Below are positions 52,971 through 62,304 of a DNA stretch of 64,000 bases, piece after piece. This stretch comes from Mucilaginibacter ginsenosidivorans (GTDB taxonomy: Bacteria > Bacteroidota > Bacteroidia > Sphingobacteriales > Sphingobacteriaceae): assembly GCF_007971025.1 (NCBI RefSeq), contig NZ_CP042436.1, positions 4,216,001 to 4,280,000 of the forward strand. Direction: 5' to 3'. The position numbers and the translations under genes are program-made. Numbering within the stretch: the first letter of the stretch is position 1; every line of letters starts with the position of its first letter. The notes under the pieces were generated by a model. It ran no database searches. It was not told the DNA's origin and saw only the letters and a program-made list of their open reading frames with translations.

Positions 52971-53939
52971 TCACTCTTTCAACGTGAAACCTACAGGCAA
53001 AGCATACTGCACCCGAACCGACATACCATATTGATAACCGGGGCTCCACTTCGGCGATAACTGCAACGCGCGTACCGCCTCTTCATCACATCCCGAACCA
53101 ATACCGCGCAGCACCTTGATATTGCTAAGTGAGCCGTCTTTTTCTATTATAAAAGACAGGAATACCCTGCCCGCTACACCGTTCTTTTTGGCAGCTTTTG
53201 GGTAATGGATATTATGCACCAGGTAGTTGTAAAACTTATCCAATCCACCTTCATAAGTAGGTTCTATCTCGGCTTGCGTAAATTCATGTACGACACCCGA
53301 TCTTTCAAAGCTTTTACCGGTTGTGCCTTTATTGTCTTTATATAAACATACATAAGTAACCGAGTCGTTTACTGAGCCGCGCCATTCACCTTCACGAACA
53401 CCATTGACAATGGGGCCTTCGTCAGTCATAAGTTTAAATTTTTGATCGTACAGCACGGCAGTACCGTTGCCATTTGATGTTAATACTTTGCCTGTCGAAT
53501 CACGTAATTCGGCTATCTCATATCGTTTTCGTTCGATGTTATAAAAATCTGAATGATATAACTTGCCGTTGGGATAGTTATAGGTTTGAACGCCTTTCAG
53601 AGTATCTTTTGAATACCTTTTAACAGTTTGAATATTACCGTTAGGATAATAACTAACAAACTCACCTTGTCTTTTCAGGTTATAATTGGTTGTGGCTGGC
53701 ATCCCTGTCATCATCAATTTCCCGTTAGGGTAATAGTCAGTCACTATGTACAGGCCCTTGTTGGCACTATCGGTTGGCATCGAAATTACACGGACAAATT
53801 CGGCACTGTTTTTTTCTGCTACCGGCAAGCCCTTTTTGAAATAATAAGTATGAGGCAGCGAGTTATCATTTTGTTGTGCACCGGCATTAAACCATAAAAC
53901 GGATGAAAGCAGTAATGAGAGGGGTAATATTTTTATCAT
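52971..53939 (-). CDS. YwqK-repeat protein with TonB C-terminal domain (paralogue 1)
   Basis: 322 residues with a signal peptide (SLLLSSVLWFNAGAQ). Four or more MORN/YwqK-like repeats (YYPNGKLMMTG, SYYPNGNIQTVKRYS, NYPNGKLYHSDFY) and a C-terminal TonB domain (about 240-322: VHNIHYPKAAKKNGVAGRVF, EEAVRALQLSPKWSPG, YALPVGFTL). Proteins of this kind link the periplasm to TonB-dependent outer-membrane uptake or act in surface remodelling. Tandem with paralogue 2. Confidence 0.82.
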   Translation of the reverse strand: MIKILPLSLLLSSVLWFNAGAQQNDNSLPHTYYFKKGLPVAEKNSAEFVRVISMPTDSANKGLYIVTDYYPNGKLMMTGMPATTNYNLKRQGEFVSYYPNGNIQTVKRYSKDTLKGVQTYNYPNGKLYHSDFYNIERKRYEIAELRDSTGKVLTSNGNGTAVLYDQKFKLMTDEGPIVNGVREGEWRGSVNDSVTYVCLYKDNKGTTGKSFERSGVVHEFTQAEIEPTYEGGLDKFYNYLVHNIHYPKAAKKNGVAGRVFLSFIIEKDGSLSNIKVLRGIGSGCDEEAVRALQLSPKWSPGYQYGMSVRVQYALPVGFTLKE

Positions 53940-54021
53940 TGTGAGGAGATTCAGTTGAACACAAAGATAGTTTTTTCAATTATTGGGAAAAGTGATTATG
54001 CCATTTACGTTCCAGCAAAGG

Positions 54022-55005
54022 TCATTTGTCTTCTACTTGAAGGGTGAATGATACCGGTACGCTGTATCTAACTCGTACGGGCATGCCATAGTATATGCCA
54101 GCCTGCCACGGCGGAGACAATTTAAATATGCGGATTACTTCTTCATCGCACCCCCCGCCCACGCCACGCAAAATTATAAGATCGGTAAGGCGTCCGTCTT
54201 TTTCTACAAAAAAAGACGTGTAAACCTTCCCCTGGATATTTTTTTCTTTCGCATCAGTGGGATAATGAATGTTGTTACCGAGAAATTCGTAAAATTTCTT
54301 CATTCCTCCTTTAAATTCAGGCTCAACAATATCTTTTGTGAAATGATACTCTTTGCCAGACTTTGTATGGCTTACACCGCTGACTGAAACACCCTTGCTA
54401 TAGGTGCATTTATATGTTACCGAATCGTTTGGCGCTCCTTCCCATTCACCTTCTTTTAAACCATTTACAATTGGCCCTTTTCCTGTCACGAACTTAAAAT
54501 CATCATCATATTGTATCCAAATACCTTTCCCGTTTTCAGCCAGCGATGCCCCTGTCGAGTCTTTTGCTTCTGTGATAATGTCGTCCTTGATATCCTTATC
54601 GTAATGAGAAATGTAGTACATTTTACCATTGGGATAATAATGAATTTCGTCGCCGGTGACTCCTCCATTATCGTAGTTCTTAATACTTTTTCTATGACCA
54701 TTTTCGAAATATTCAATAAATGTTCCCTGCTTTTTTATCTCCAACCCGGGCATAAGGGACTTACCCACCAATTTGGGTTTTCCGTTCATGTAAAAATCGT
54801 GGATATTGAAAAAGTTAGGTTCTTCGCTGTCCGGGGGTGACAACACCCTGATATAATCTGCGCTATCCTTTTCTGCCACAAGCCGTCCATCATTCTTAAA
54901 ATAGTAAACAATCGATTTTCTAAGCAGAGCGCTGTCGGTTTTCTGCCCAAAGGCAACTGTCGAAATTAAAATAGCGATAAATAATGTAAAGGCCCTGGTC
55001 ATCAT
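54022..55005 (-). CDS. YwqK-repeat protein with TonB C-terminal domain (paralogue 2)
   Basis: 327 residues, signal peptide (FTLFIAILISTVAFGQ), same repeats (YYPNGKMYYISHYD, FIEYFENGHRKS) and TonB domain (NNIHYPTDAKEKNIQGKVY, GGCDEEVIRIFKLSPPWQAG). About half identical to paralogue 1 by eye and 82 bases upstream on the same strand; certainly from duplication. Expected to bind the same kind of partner with changed specificity. Confidence 0.82.
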   Translation of the reverse strand: MMTRAFTLFIAILISTVAFGQKTDSALLRKSIVYYFKNDGRLVAEKDSADYIRVLSPPDSEEPNFFNIHDFYMNGKPKLVGKSLMPGLEIKKQGTFIEYFENGHRKSIKNYDNGGVTGDEIHYYPNGKMYYISHYDKDIKDDIITEAKDSTGASLAENGKGIWIQYDDDFKFVTGKGPIVNGLKEGEWEGAPNDSVTYKCTYSKGVSVSGVSHTKSGKEYHFTKDIVEPEFKGGMKKFYEFLGNNIHYPTDAKEKNIQGKVYTSFFVEKDGRLTDLIILRGVGGGCDEEVIRIFKLSPPWQAGIYYGMPVRVRYSVPVSFTLQVEDK

Positions 55006-55061
55006 AAATTAGTTAAATATAACTTACAACGGACGTTCATACAAGGATTAATTTCCGAATA

Positions 55062-55101
55062 AAAAAGGCTTACGAAGTTTTACCCCTTCGTAAGCCTTAT
55101 T
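55062..55101 (-). terminator. Terminator after the M1 peptidase
   Basis: A 13-bp perfect stem AAGGCTTACGAAG / CTTCGTAAGCCTT around 8 bases, followed on the minus strand by TTTTTT. It serves the minus-strand peptidase gene that ends at 55192. Confidence 0.93.
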
Positions 55102-55191
55102 AAACTATTAAATGGGATGTTTGATTCGGTTTCGTAACAAATTTGACCTTAATTAACTCAGTCCAACCCAATCAGCCAATTAACTTACGCA

Positions 55192-57807
55192 TCATTTAAA
55201 AATATCATCAGCCAAACCTGTATTGGCTGTTGCGCTGCTTAGTTTATAAGTAATAGGGTTACCGACAATACTACTCACCTCGGTAAAAGGTATTTTAACG
55301 CCTGTATTGATGGCTTGGTAATCGCTGAAGCCCATGTGGGTGGCGTTAACAACATCGGTATATTGCTGAATCTTGAGCCCTGTTTTCTGGTCATAGAAAT
55401 ATTTTACGCTGGTGCCGTCAGGACCTTTAACCGTTATTAGGTACGCCAAAGCGCCATCCACTACTTTATATTTGTTGTCAAGCGTAGTGGTATAGCCCGT
55501 CTGACCAAAATCCAATTCAGGGAAAAGCTTATATCTTGCTTTAACAGCGCCTTTTTCAGTTCCAACAATATTCTGCGGTCGGCCCCGCTGCACATATTTC
55601 AAGCTGTCGCCTTCAATAACAATATGCAGGAATGCAAGGTTGCCGAATTGCGGAACAGTGAGATCCTGCAAAAACTTGCCTGGCATTTTATATTTATTAA
55701 CCTTAATAACTTTTACCCCCTGTATTTCGCCTTCGCCGGTAGTGGTAAGGTCCTTAATATCCTTCACCCTTTGTTCGCCACCAATAGCGTCAAAATACGA
55801 CTTCAGTACTGTAGCCGCAGTAACGCTTTTGTCCATTTCGACGCCGCTGATAGCATTGTTTTCCGGATCGATATCAGGCAGTACATGATCCGGATCGATC
55901 AATGCATAAACGATCTTCGATGTAGATTTATAGTTGAACGTCCAGGTGCCGCCGCGCTGCCATATCTCGGCCGGCAATTTAACTCTCGATGTTTTACCGT
56001 TCTCTTCCTTTACTTCTATAGTTACAGGCAGGGCCATTTCCTCTTTGTTTTCAATAGTGATCATGGCACCTTTGGCAGGGTCGTTATTAACATAATCAAT
56101 TGATTTTAGCGCCTGGTCATCTTTCCAGGTAGTGCAGAACCATTCGTTCCAGAACCAGCTCAGGTCCTCTCCCGCTGCATTATCCATTGAATGGAAAAAG
56201 TCGAATGGCGTAGGATGCTTAAATGCCCAACGTTTGATGTAAGTGCGAAAGGCATAATCAAAACGTTCTTCGCCCAATATTTGCTCGCGTAATATCATCA
56301 GGCCCATGGCTGGTTTCTCATAAGCTGCAAAGCCAAGGTAATTGGCCTGTATCACATCAGGAACATTCATAATAGCATCTGCATCAGCCGAAAACATACC
56401 TGGCGCAGTTTTCTCAGCATCCTCGGGACTGTAATATTCGCCGTTATTGAACACTTTGGTATCCACTTTATTAATGAACGTATTGAAACCTTCATCCATC
56501 CATGCATATTTACGTTCGTTGGAACCCACTATCATCGGGAACCAGTTGTGACCGAATTCGTGGTTGGTAACTTCCCATAAACCGCCAGAACGGCTTCGCG
56601 AGCTACAGAACACAATACCGGGGTATTCCATACCGCCAACTATGCCCGCAACATTGGTTGCAACCGGGTAAGTATATTCAAACCATTCTTTCGAATAGAG
56701 TTCGATACAGCCTTTCACATATTCGGTGCTGCGGCTGTAAGCTTCCATACCTTTGCTCTCGATAGGGTATACGGATTGTGCCAATGCCTTTTTCCCGCTT
56801 GGGAGGTTAATGCGTGCAGCATCCCACAAAAATGCTTTTGATGCAGCCCAGGCCACATCGCGTGCGTTTTTACAGAAGAAGTGCCAGGTAAGGTTGGCTT
56901 TTGCCGGGTGAAAAGAGGCATCGTTAATATCAACCGAGTCCCTTATCATTACCGTTTTATCGCTGCCTTTGGCTACAGCCAAACGTGCTATTACTTTAGG
57001 GGTCAGCACCTCCTTTGGATTCAGCAATTCGCCCGAGCCGGCTACAACAAGGTTGGAAGGCGCGGTAACGGTATAATCAAAGTCGCCGTATTCCAGGTAA
57101 AACTCAGAGGCGCCCATGTATGGAATAGTATTCCATCCCGACACATCGTCATAAACTTCCATACGCGGGTACCATTGGGCAATCTCATATAGCCAGCCAT
57201 TTTTTGTTTTCTGGCGCCCCATACGGTCGGTGCCGTATTCGGGCACATCAAAAGCGTAATCGATCCGGATCTTTATCACTGCGCCACCGGCCTTTAAGGC
57301 GTCTTTCAGCTTTATTTGAAGCCGGGTGTCTGTTACAAGATAATCCGCTTTTTCCGTTTTCTCGCCTTTTTTATCTTTAGTTACAATATAAACTCCCTGT
57401 ATCTCGTCACCATTGGTAAAGCTCTTGTTATTGAACCTTCCCGATTCAACCGGGCTGGTGGCTTCGCCTCGCGAATCCTCCTTGTAAATATTCTGATCAA
57501 CCTGCAGCCATAAAAACCCGAGTGCATCGGGGCTGTTATTGGTATAAGTGATCAGCGCAGTACCGCTTACGCGGTGTTTGGCTGTGTCCAGTGTTACGTT
57601 GAGCTTATAATCGGCCCGGTTTTGCCAATATTTTGCGCTGGGCGCGCCTGCCGCAGTACGATATTCGTCGTTTTTACCGAAGTAAAACAAAGGGTTAAAA
57701 ACTTTGTGCTGGTCGTATTTGCCGGCATCCTTGTTGTCGTTTTGTGCCTGTCCAACCAATGCGCTGCTGCACAGCAGAAGTGATAAGGCGATCCTGTTCA
57801 GTTTCAT
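55192..57807 (-). CDS. M1-family metallopeptidase, secreted
   Basis: 871 residues with signal peptide (LLLCSSALVGQAQ). Aminopeptidase N-type layout: an N-terminal beta domain, zinc motif TNHEFGHNWFP with the third Glu in WMDEGFNTF, and the exopeptidase-region GGMEYPGIVFCSS. The C-terminal 200 residues (about 670-871, LKSYFDAIGGEQRVKDIKDL) are an extra lipoprotein-sorting-like (LolA/DUF) domain seen in Bacteroidota M1 peptidases. Acts on peptides or larger proteins in the periplasm. A palindromic repeat lies in its 183-base upstream gap. Confidence 0.92.
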   Translation of the reverse strand: MKLNRIALSLLLCSSALVGQAQNDNKDAGKYDQHKVFNPLFYFGKNDEYRTAAGAPSAKYWQNRADYKLNVTLDTAKHRVSGTALITYTNNSPDALGFLWLQVDQNIYKEDSRGEATSPVESGRFNNKSFTNGDEIQGVYIVTKDKKGEKTEKADYLVTDTRLQIKLKDALKAGGAVIKIRIDYAFDVPEYGTDRMGRQKTKNGWLYEIAQWYPRMEVYDDVSGWNTIPYMGASEFYLEYGDFDYTVTAPSNLVVAGSGELLNPKEVLTPKVIARLAVAKGSDKTVMIRDSVDINDASFHPAKANLTWHFFCKNARDVAWAASKAFLWDAARINLPSGKKALAQSVYPIESKGMEAYSRSTEYVKGCIELYSKEWFEYTYPVATNVAGIVGGMEYPGIVFCSSRSRSGGLWEVTNHEFGHNWFPMIVGSNERKYAWMDEGFNTFINKVDTKVFNNGEYYSPEDAEKTAPGMFSADADAIMNVPDVIQANYLGFAAYEKPAMGLMILREQILGEERFDYAFRTYIKRWAFKHPTPFDFFHSMDNAAGEDLSWFWNEWFCTTWKDDQALKSIDYVNNDPAKGAMITIENKEEMALPVTIEVKEENGKTSRVKLPAEIWQRGGTWTFNYKSTSKIVYALIDPDHVLPDIDPENNAISGVEMDKSVTAATVLKSYFDAIGGEQRVKDIKDLTTTGEGEIQGVKVIKVNKYKMPGKFLQDLTVPQFGNLAFLHIVIEGDSLKYVQRGRPQNIVGTEKGAVKARYKLFPELDFGQTGYTTTLDNKYKVVDGALAYLITVKGPDGTSVKYFYDQKTGLKIQQYTDVVNATHMGFSDYQAINTGVKIPFTEVSSIVGNPITYKLSSATANTGLADDIFK

Positions 57808-57856
57808 GTTTTTGAGAAGATTTTTTAATGGAAGCCAAGATAGGGATTTTGGGCAA

Positions 57857-57948
57857 AAGTTGATTGGTCAAATAGTTGATTAAGTTAAGTTGTTAAACCA
57901 CGCGAATTCAACTCAATCAACTTATTCAACCCAATCAACTTAATTTTA
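57857..57948. repeat. Inverted word arrays in the peptidase/glycosyltransferase gap
   Basis: Left arm 57857-57893 (AGTTGATT, GGTCAAAT, AGTTGATT, AAGTTAAG, TTGTTAAA; 8-base steps), right arm 57905-57940 (AATTCAACT, CAATCAACT, TATTCAACC, CAATCAACT; 9-base steps), loop of about 12 bases. The arms are imperfect complements of each other. A TATTTTTG -7-like motif follows directly at 57949-57956. Confidence 0.75.
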
Positions 57949-57989
57949 TATTTTTGCGGTTGATTTGGAAAAACTCCTCATCGTAGTAA

Positions 57990-58943
57990 ATGGACATATC
58001 AGTAGTAGTACCTCTTTATAACGAAGTAGAATCGTTGCCCGAATTGACATCGTGGATAAGCAAAGTGATGTTTGATAATGGTTTTACCTACGAGATCATC
58101 CTGGTAGATGATGGCAGCAACGATGGCTCATGGGATATGATCCTGAAACTGAAGGAAAGTAACTCATTCATCAGGGGTATTAAATTCAGGCGCAATTATG
58201 GTAAGTCGGCTGCGCTGAATGTAGGTTTTGAAGCCGCAAACGGCAATGTTGTGATTACCATGGATGCTGACCTGCAGGATAGCCCTGACGAGATACCGGC
58301 CCTTTACCGCCGGATAACAGAAGATAAATACGACCTGGTATCAGGCTGGAAAGCTAAGCGATACGACCCGATAACCAAAACCATACCTACCAAGGTTTTC
58401 AATTCGGTTACCCGCAGTATGTCGGGTATCAAAAACCTGCACGACTTTAATTGCGGGCTAAAAGCTTACCGCAAAACTGTTGTAAAAAACATAGAGGTAT
58501 ACGGCGAAATGCACCGCTACATACCCGTGATAGCCAAATGGGCTGGCTTCACAAAAATAGGCGAGCAAATTGTAGAGCACAGGCCGCGGAAATACGGCAA
58601 AACCAAATTTGGCATGAGCCGCTTTGTGAACGGATTCCTCGATTTGTTATCCATATTTTTCGTTGGAAAGTTCGGTAAAAGACCCATGCATTTTTTCGGC
58701 ACAATGGGAACGTTAAGTTTTTTGACCGGTTTGGTCATTAGTATTTGGCTCATCAGCGACAAGCTTTATTATGTAGCCCACAGCCTTAAAGTTCCGCGCG
58801 AAATAACCGCGCAACCACTTTTTTATATCGCCCTGGTTGCAATCATCGTCGGTTCTCAATTATTTTTGACGGGGTTTATTGCCGAACTGGTTTCGCGTAA
58901 TTCGCACGAACGCAACCATTACCAGGTTGAGGAGCGGATTTAA
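57990..58943 (+). CDS. Polyprenyl-phosphate sugar transferase (GT2, DPM1/GtrB-like)
   Basis: 317 residues: GT-A domain VPLYNEVESLPEL, LVDDGSNDGS, MDADLQDSPDEIP (the DXD with metal), then NCGLKAYR and two C-terminal membrane helices (FFGTMGTLSFLTGLVIS and ALVAIIVGSQLFLTGFIAELV). This layout belongs to enzymes that load a sugar onto undecaprenyl phosphate at the cytoplasmic membrane. It leads a plus-strand series of four surface genes that overlap or are closely spaced to 62234. Confidence 0.9.
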   Translation: MDISVVVPLYNEVESLPELTSWISKVMFDNGFTYEIILVDDGSNDGSWDMILKLKESNSFIRGIKFRRNYGKSAALNVGFEAANGNVVITMDADLQDSPDEIPALYRRITEDKYDLVSGWKAKRYDPITKTIPTKVFNSVTRSMSGIKNLHDFNCGLKAYRKTVVKNIEVYGEMHRYIPVIAKWAGFTKIGEQIVEHRPRKYGKTKFGMSRFVNGFLDLLSIFFVGKFGKRPMHFFGTMGTLSFLTGLVISIWLISDKLYYVAHSLKVPREITAQPLFYIALVAIIVGSQLFLTGFIAELVSRNSHERNHYQVEERI

Positions 58944-58949
58944 ATTTTT

Positions 58950-59048
58950 AGATATGAGATATGAGATGTTAGATTTGAGACTTCTTACTGATTCGTTATT
59001 TGAACATCCGGGTTTATCTCATGTCTCAAATCTCATATCTCACATCTA
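58950..59048. repeat. Inverted 7-base word arrays between two glycosyltransferases
   Basis: Left arm 58950-58984: AGATATG, AGATATG, AGATGTT, AGATTTG, AGACTTC. Right arm 59017-59048: TCTCATG, TCTCAAA, TCTCATA, TCTCACA, TCTA. The arms are imperfect reverse complements around about 32 bases. It starts 6 bases after a stop codon and ends 8 bases before the next ATG. Confidence 0.8.
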
Positions 59049-59055
59049 AGAAAGA

Positions 59056-60024
59056 ATGCTATTCTCTATCATCATCCCCCTATATAACCGTCCACAGGAA
59101 ATCAAGGAATTGCTGGAAACACTTACACGGCAAACTTATAAGGAGTTTGAAGTGCTGGTGATAGAGGATGGTTCAAAAGACGATGCGGAGGAGATCATCA
59201 AAAGTTTTTCCGGCCAGTTAGATGTCCGTTATTTTAAGAAAGATAATGAAGGTCAGGGCTTTACACGTAATTTTGGTTTTGAACGCGCCAAAGGCGATTA
59301 TTTTGTCATTTTCGATTCGGACTGCCTGATACCGGAGAACTACCTTGAGGTTGTGAACCGCAGCCTGCAAACCGACTGGCTTGACGCCTACGGCGGGCCG
59401 GATGACGCGCATGCTTCCTTCACCAATGTTCAAAAAGCCATCAGCTACAGCATGACCTCTCCTTTCACCACGGGTGGCATCAGGGGAAACAAAAAAGGTA
59501 TCGGGCAATTTCATCCACGCAGCTTTAACATGGGCGTGTCGCGCAAGGTTTGGGAAACTGTGGGGGGCTTTATTATTACCCGCTCGGGCGAAGATATTGA
59601 ATACAGCATACGCATTCATTCTCACGGTTTTAAGATAGGGCTGATACCCGATGCCAAGGTATACCACAAGCGACGCACCAATTTCCTGCAGTTTTATAAA
59701 CAGCTGCACTTTTTCGGGAGGGCGCGCATCAACGTTTACAAATTCTTCCCGCAAGAGTTAAAAGCGGTGCACTTTTTCCCTGCCTTGTTTACACTGGGTA
59801 TTGCGGCCACCTTAATGTTAAATATATTCTACTTACCATTGGGTATTGCCTGCGATATCATCTACGCTATATTCACTTTGTTGATATTTTTTCATTCGTG
59901 GTTGAAAAACCAATCGTTAAAAGTTGCATTTTTGAGCATCATTGCTGCCTTTACTCAACTGATAGCCTACGGATTAGGATTTATGCAGGATTTTTGGAAG
60001 CGTGTTGTATTAAAAAGATCATAG
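59056..60024 (+). CDS. Glycosyltransferase family 2 with C-terminal membrane helices
   Basis: 322 residues: IIPLYNRPQEIKELLET, VIEDGSKDDAEEI, FDSDCLIPENYL (DXD type), HPRSFNMGVSRKVWE, and two to three membrane helices at the end (LFTLGIAATLMLNIFYLPL, IAAFTQLIAYGLGFM). Likely builds a surface glycan at the inner membrane. Between the first transferase and the small membrane protein in the same direction, 6 bases before it. Confidence 0.88.
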   Translation: MLFSIIIPLYNRPQEIKELLETLTRQTYKEFEVLVIEDGSKDDAEEIIKSFSGQLDVRYFKKDNEGQGFTRNFGFERAKGDYFVIFDSDCLIPENYLEVVNRSLQTDWLDAYGGPDDAHASFTNVQKAISYSMTSPFTTGGIRGNKKGIGQFHPRSFNMGVSRKVWETVGGFIITRSGEDIEYSIRIHSHGFKIGLIPDAKVYHKRRTNFLQFYKQLHFFGRARINVYKFFPQELKAVHFFPALFTLGIAATLMLNIFYLPLGIACDIIYAIFTLLIFFHSWLKNQSLKVAFLSIIAAFTQLIAYGLGFMQDFWKRVVLKRS

Positions 60025-60030
60025 CTGAGT

Positions 60031-60732
60031 ATGTACCATCCCTTCTCTGTCTCAGACACCTTAAAAACTGCCTGGTATCTTCTGAGAAAGAATTTTTCAG
60101 TTATCTCCATTTTTGCGCTGCTTGGTTTTTTGAGCGTAGTTGCGCTTGCCTTTATTATTTATGTTTTTCTTAATGGGAACCTGGCAACATCAATAGGAAT
60201 AGTAGTGTTGTTGATCGGCGTCAGTTTTATTTTTTTAGGATTTGTTAAGCTCATCTTTCAGCTTATCGATAAAGAATACTACGATTTTGAGTTTAGCGAC
60301 ATTGTGCCGACCATTCGTATGCAATACAGCTATTTGCTATTGCTTATTATGGTGAGTACGCTTTCGGTATTGCTTACCAATGCCATTAAAGCGCTGGACG
60401 AAGGACTGACTCAAAATATATTAGGTATTGTGGTAGGAGGCTTTTTCCAGTTCTTTTTCCTCTTCTATTTCCCCATCTGTGCGTGTTTTATTGTCGATGA
60501 TTCTTCGGGTGCCTTCGAATCAGTGATACAAAGTTTCCAGTTAATACGGGGCAATTTTCTTAAATACCTGTTGTTATTCGTACTTATAGAAGCTATGGTA
60601 TTTGTCGGTTCTGTTACGCTGGTGGGTATGCTATTTGTGATTCCTTTCGTAAATATCATATTGGTAGTAGCTTACCGTAAACTCATTTATAGTCACCAGG
60701 ACGTTGACGACGACCTGGCCGAAACAAAGTAA
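60031..60732 (+). CDS. Unknown multi-span membrane protein
   Basis: 233 residues with six predicted membrane helices (for example VISIFALLGFLSVVALAFII, IGIVVLLIGVSFIFLGFV, LLLIMVSTLSVLL, IVVGGFFQFFFLFYFPI, YLLLFVLIEAMVFVGSVTL). No catalytic motif; low sequence identity to named families. Its last base is the first base of the next start codon (TAATG overlap), so it is coupled to the GH3-family enzyme. Confidence 0.78.
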   Translation: MYHPFSVSDTLKTAWYLLRKNFSVISIFALLGFLSVVALAFIIYVFLNGNLATSIGIVVLLIGVSFIFLGFVKLIFQLIDKEYYDFEFSDIVPTIRMQYSYLLLLIMVSTLSVLLTNAIKALDEGLTQNILGIVVGGFFQFFFLFYFPICACFIVDDSSGAFESVIQSFQLIRGNFLKYLLLFVLIEAMVFVGSVTLVGMLFVIPFVNIILVVAYRKLIYSHQDVDDDLAETK

Positions 60733-62234
60733 TGATGGGTTTGAAAGCTGCATTGAGCCGGATTTTTGCCGCTTGGGTAAACAGGGATATTGACCGTATC
60801 CGCCGCAACTCGGTTGCGCTGCAGCAAAAAACCTTTCAATACCTTGTTGAGCAGGCAAAGCATACTGTCTTCGGCAGGGACCACCATTTCGATAGCATCA
60901 AAACTTATGATGATTTTAAAAAGAATGTGCCGGTAAGGGATTACGAGGACCTTCGCCCTTATATCGACCGTATAACCCATGGGGATGAAAACATCCTTTG
61001 GCCGGGCAAACCCGAATATTTGGCTAAAACCTCAGGCACTACCTCGGGCGTTAAATATATCCCGATCACCAAAGAAAGCATGCCCGAGCATATTAAAGCT
61101 GCGCGGAACGCTTTACTCAATTATATTCATGAAACCGGGAAATCAGACTTTGTGAACGGCAAAATGATATTCCTGCAAGGCAGCCCGGTGATGCAGAAAA
61201 AGGCCGGGATTTCTGTCGGCAGACTGTCGGGAATTGTGGCTAACCTGGTGCCGGCATACCTGCAAAAAAACAGGCTGCCAAGTTTCGAGATCAATTGCAT
61301 TGAGGACTGGGAGCAAAAAGTGGATGCCATAGTAGAGGAAACACTGCGCGAGGATATGACACTGATCTCGGGTATACCGCCCTGGTGCCAGATGTATTTC
61401 GACCGGCTAAGCGCCAAAACCGGTGGCAAAAAGATAAAAGACATTTTCCCGAATTTCAAGCTGTTCGTTTACGGCGGAGTGAACTATGAGCCGTATCGTG
61501 CAAGAATAGAGGAAAGCATCGGCTTCGCTATCGATTCCATCGAGACCTATCCTGCGTCAGAAGGTTTTATCGCTTTCCAGGATTCGCAAAAGGATAAAAG
61601 CCTGCTTTTGCTTACTGATGCCGGCATGTTTTATGAATTTATCCCGGCAGAAGAGTTTTTTAATGATAACCCAACCCGGCTGAGCTTAGAAGAAATTGAA
61701 TTAAACAAAAACTATGCACTGATATTGAATACAACCGCTGGGTTATGGGGCTACAGCATTGGCGACACTATTAAGTTCGTGTCTAAAAACCCGTATCGCA
61801 TATTGGTTACCGGGCGCATCAAACATTATATCTCAGCCTTCGGCGAACATGTGATAGGCGAAGAAGTGGAACAGGCCCTGATGAGTGTAGCAAATGAGGA
61901 AGGCGTGGACGTGGTTGAATTTACGGTTGCTCCCCAGGTAAATCCGCCAAAAGGCGAATTGCCTTACCACGAATGGTTTATCGAATTTGGTAAAAAACCT
62001 GTGGATGTTCAGGGATTCGCACTAAAAGTGGACAAGGCCCTCCAAAAGAAAAATATTTATTATTTTGACCTGATAGAAGGTAACATTTTGCAACCTTTGA
62101 TCATTCAAAGCCTGCAAAAAGACGCATTTATTAATTACATGAGGGCGCAGGGTAAATTGGGGGGACAGAATAAAGTTCCGCGGCTTTCTAACGACAGGAA
62201 GATAGCGGAGGAATTGGGGGTGTATATTGTTTGA
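60732..62234 (+). CDS. GH3-family acyl-adenylating enzyme
   Basis: 500 residues of the GH3 (auxin-responsive) superfamily: TSGTTSGVKYIPITKESM (the ATP/phosphate loop), IETYPASEGFIAFQD, LLLLTDAGMFYEFIP, and ALILNTTAGLWGYSIGDTIKF with TGRIKHYISAFGEHVIGEEVE. Such enzymes activate a carboxylate with ATP and join it to an amino acid. In plants they modify hormones; in Bacteroidota the substrate is unknown and they often sit beside glycan genes, as here. The stop TGA is the first word boundary of an 8-base array. Confidence 0.86.
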   Translation: MMGLKAALSRIFAAWVNRDIDRIRRNSVALQQKTFQYLVEQAKHTVFGRDHHFDSIKTYDDFKKNVPVRDYEDLRPYIDRITHGDENILWPGKPEYLAKTSGTTSGVKYIPITKESMPEHIKAARNALLNYIHETGKSDFVNGKMIFLQGSPVMQKKAGISVGRLSGIVANLVPAYLQKNRLPSFEINCIEDWEQKVDAIVEETLREDMTLISGIPPWCQMYFDRLSAKTGGKKIKDIFPNFKLFVYGGVNYEPYRARIEESIGFAIDSIETYPASEGFIAFQDSQKDKSLLLLTDAGMFYEFIPAEEFFNDNPTRLSLEEIELNKNYALILNTTAGLWGYSIGDTIKFVSKNPYRILVTGRIKHYISAFGEHVIGEEVEQALMSVANEEGVDVVEFTVAPQVNPPKGELPYHEWFIEFGKKPVDVQGFALKVDKALQKKNIYYFDLIEGNILQPLIIQSLQKDAFINYMRAQGKLGGQNKVPRLSNDRKIAEELGVYIV

Positions 62235-62280
62235 TTGCTGGATTGTTGGATTGATGTATTGTTGAATTGCTATATTGTTA
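62233..62280. repeat. Left 8-base word array of the four-helix element
   Basis: GATTGCTG, GATTGTTG, GATTGATG, TATTGTTG, AATTGCTA, TATTGTTA at exact 8-base steps, beginning on the GH3 stop codon. The first 14 bases (62234-62247) are the perfect complement of 62755-62768. Confidence 0.85.
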
Positions 62281-62304
62281 CTGAAAAATCAATTAAAACA
62301 ATAC

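Noticed and set aside
58950..59048. CRISPR array
   Set aside because: Units are 7-9 bases with no unique spacers and no cas genes in the window; true also for the other arrays.
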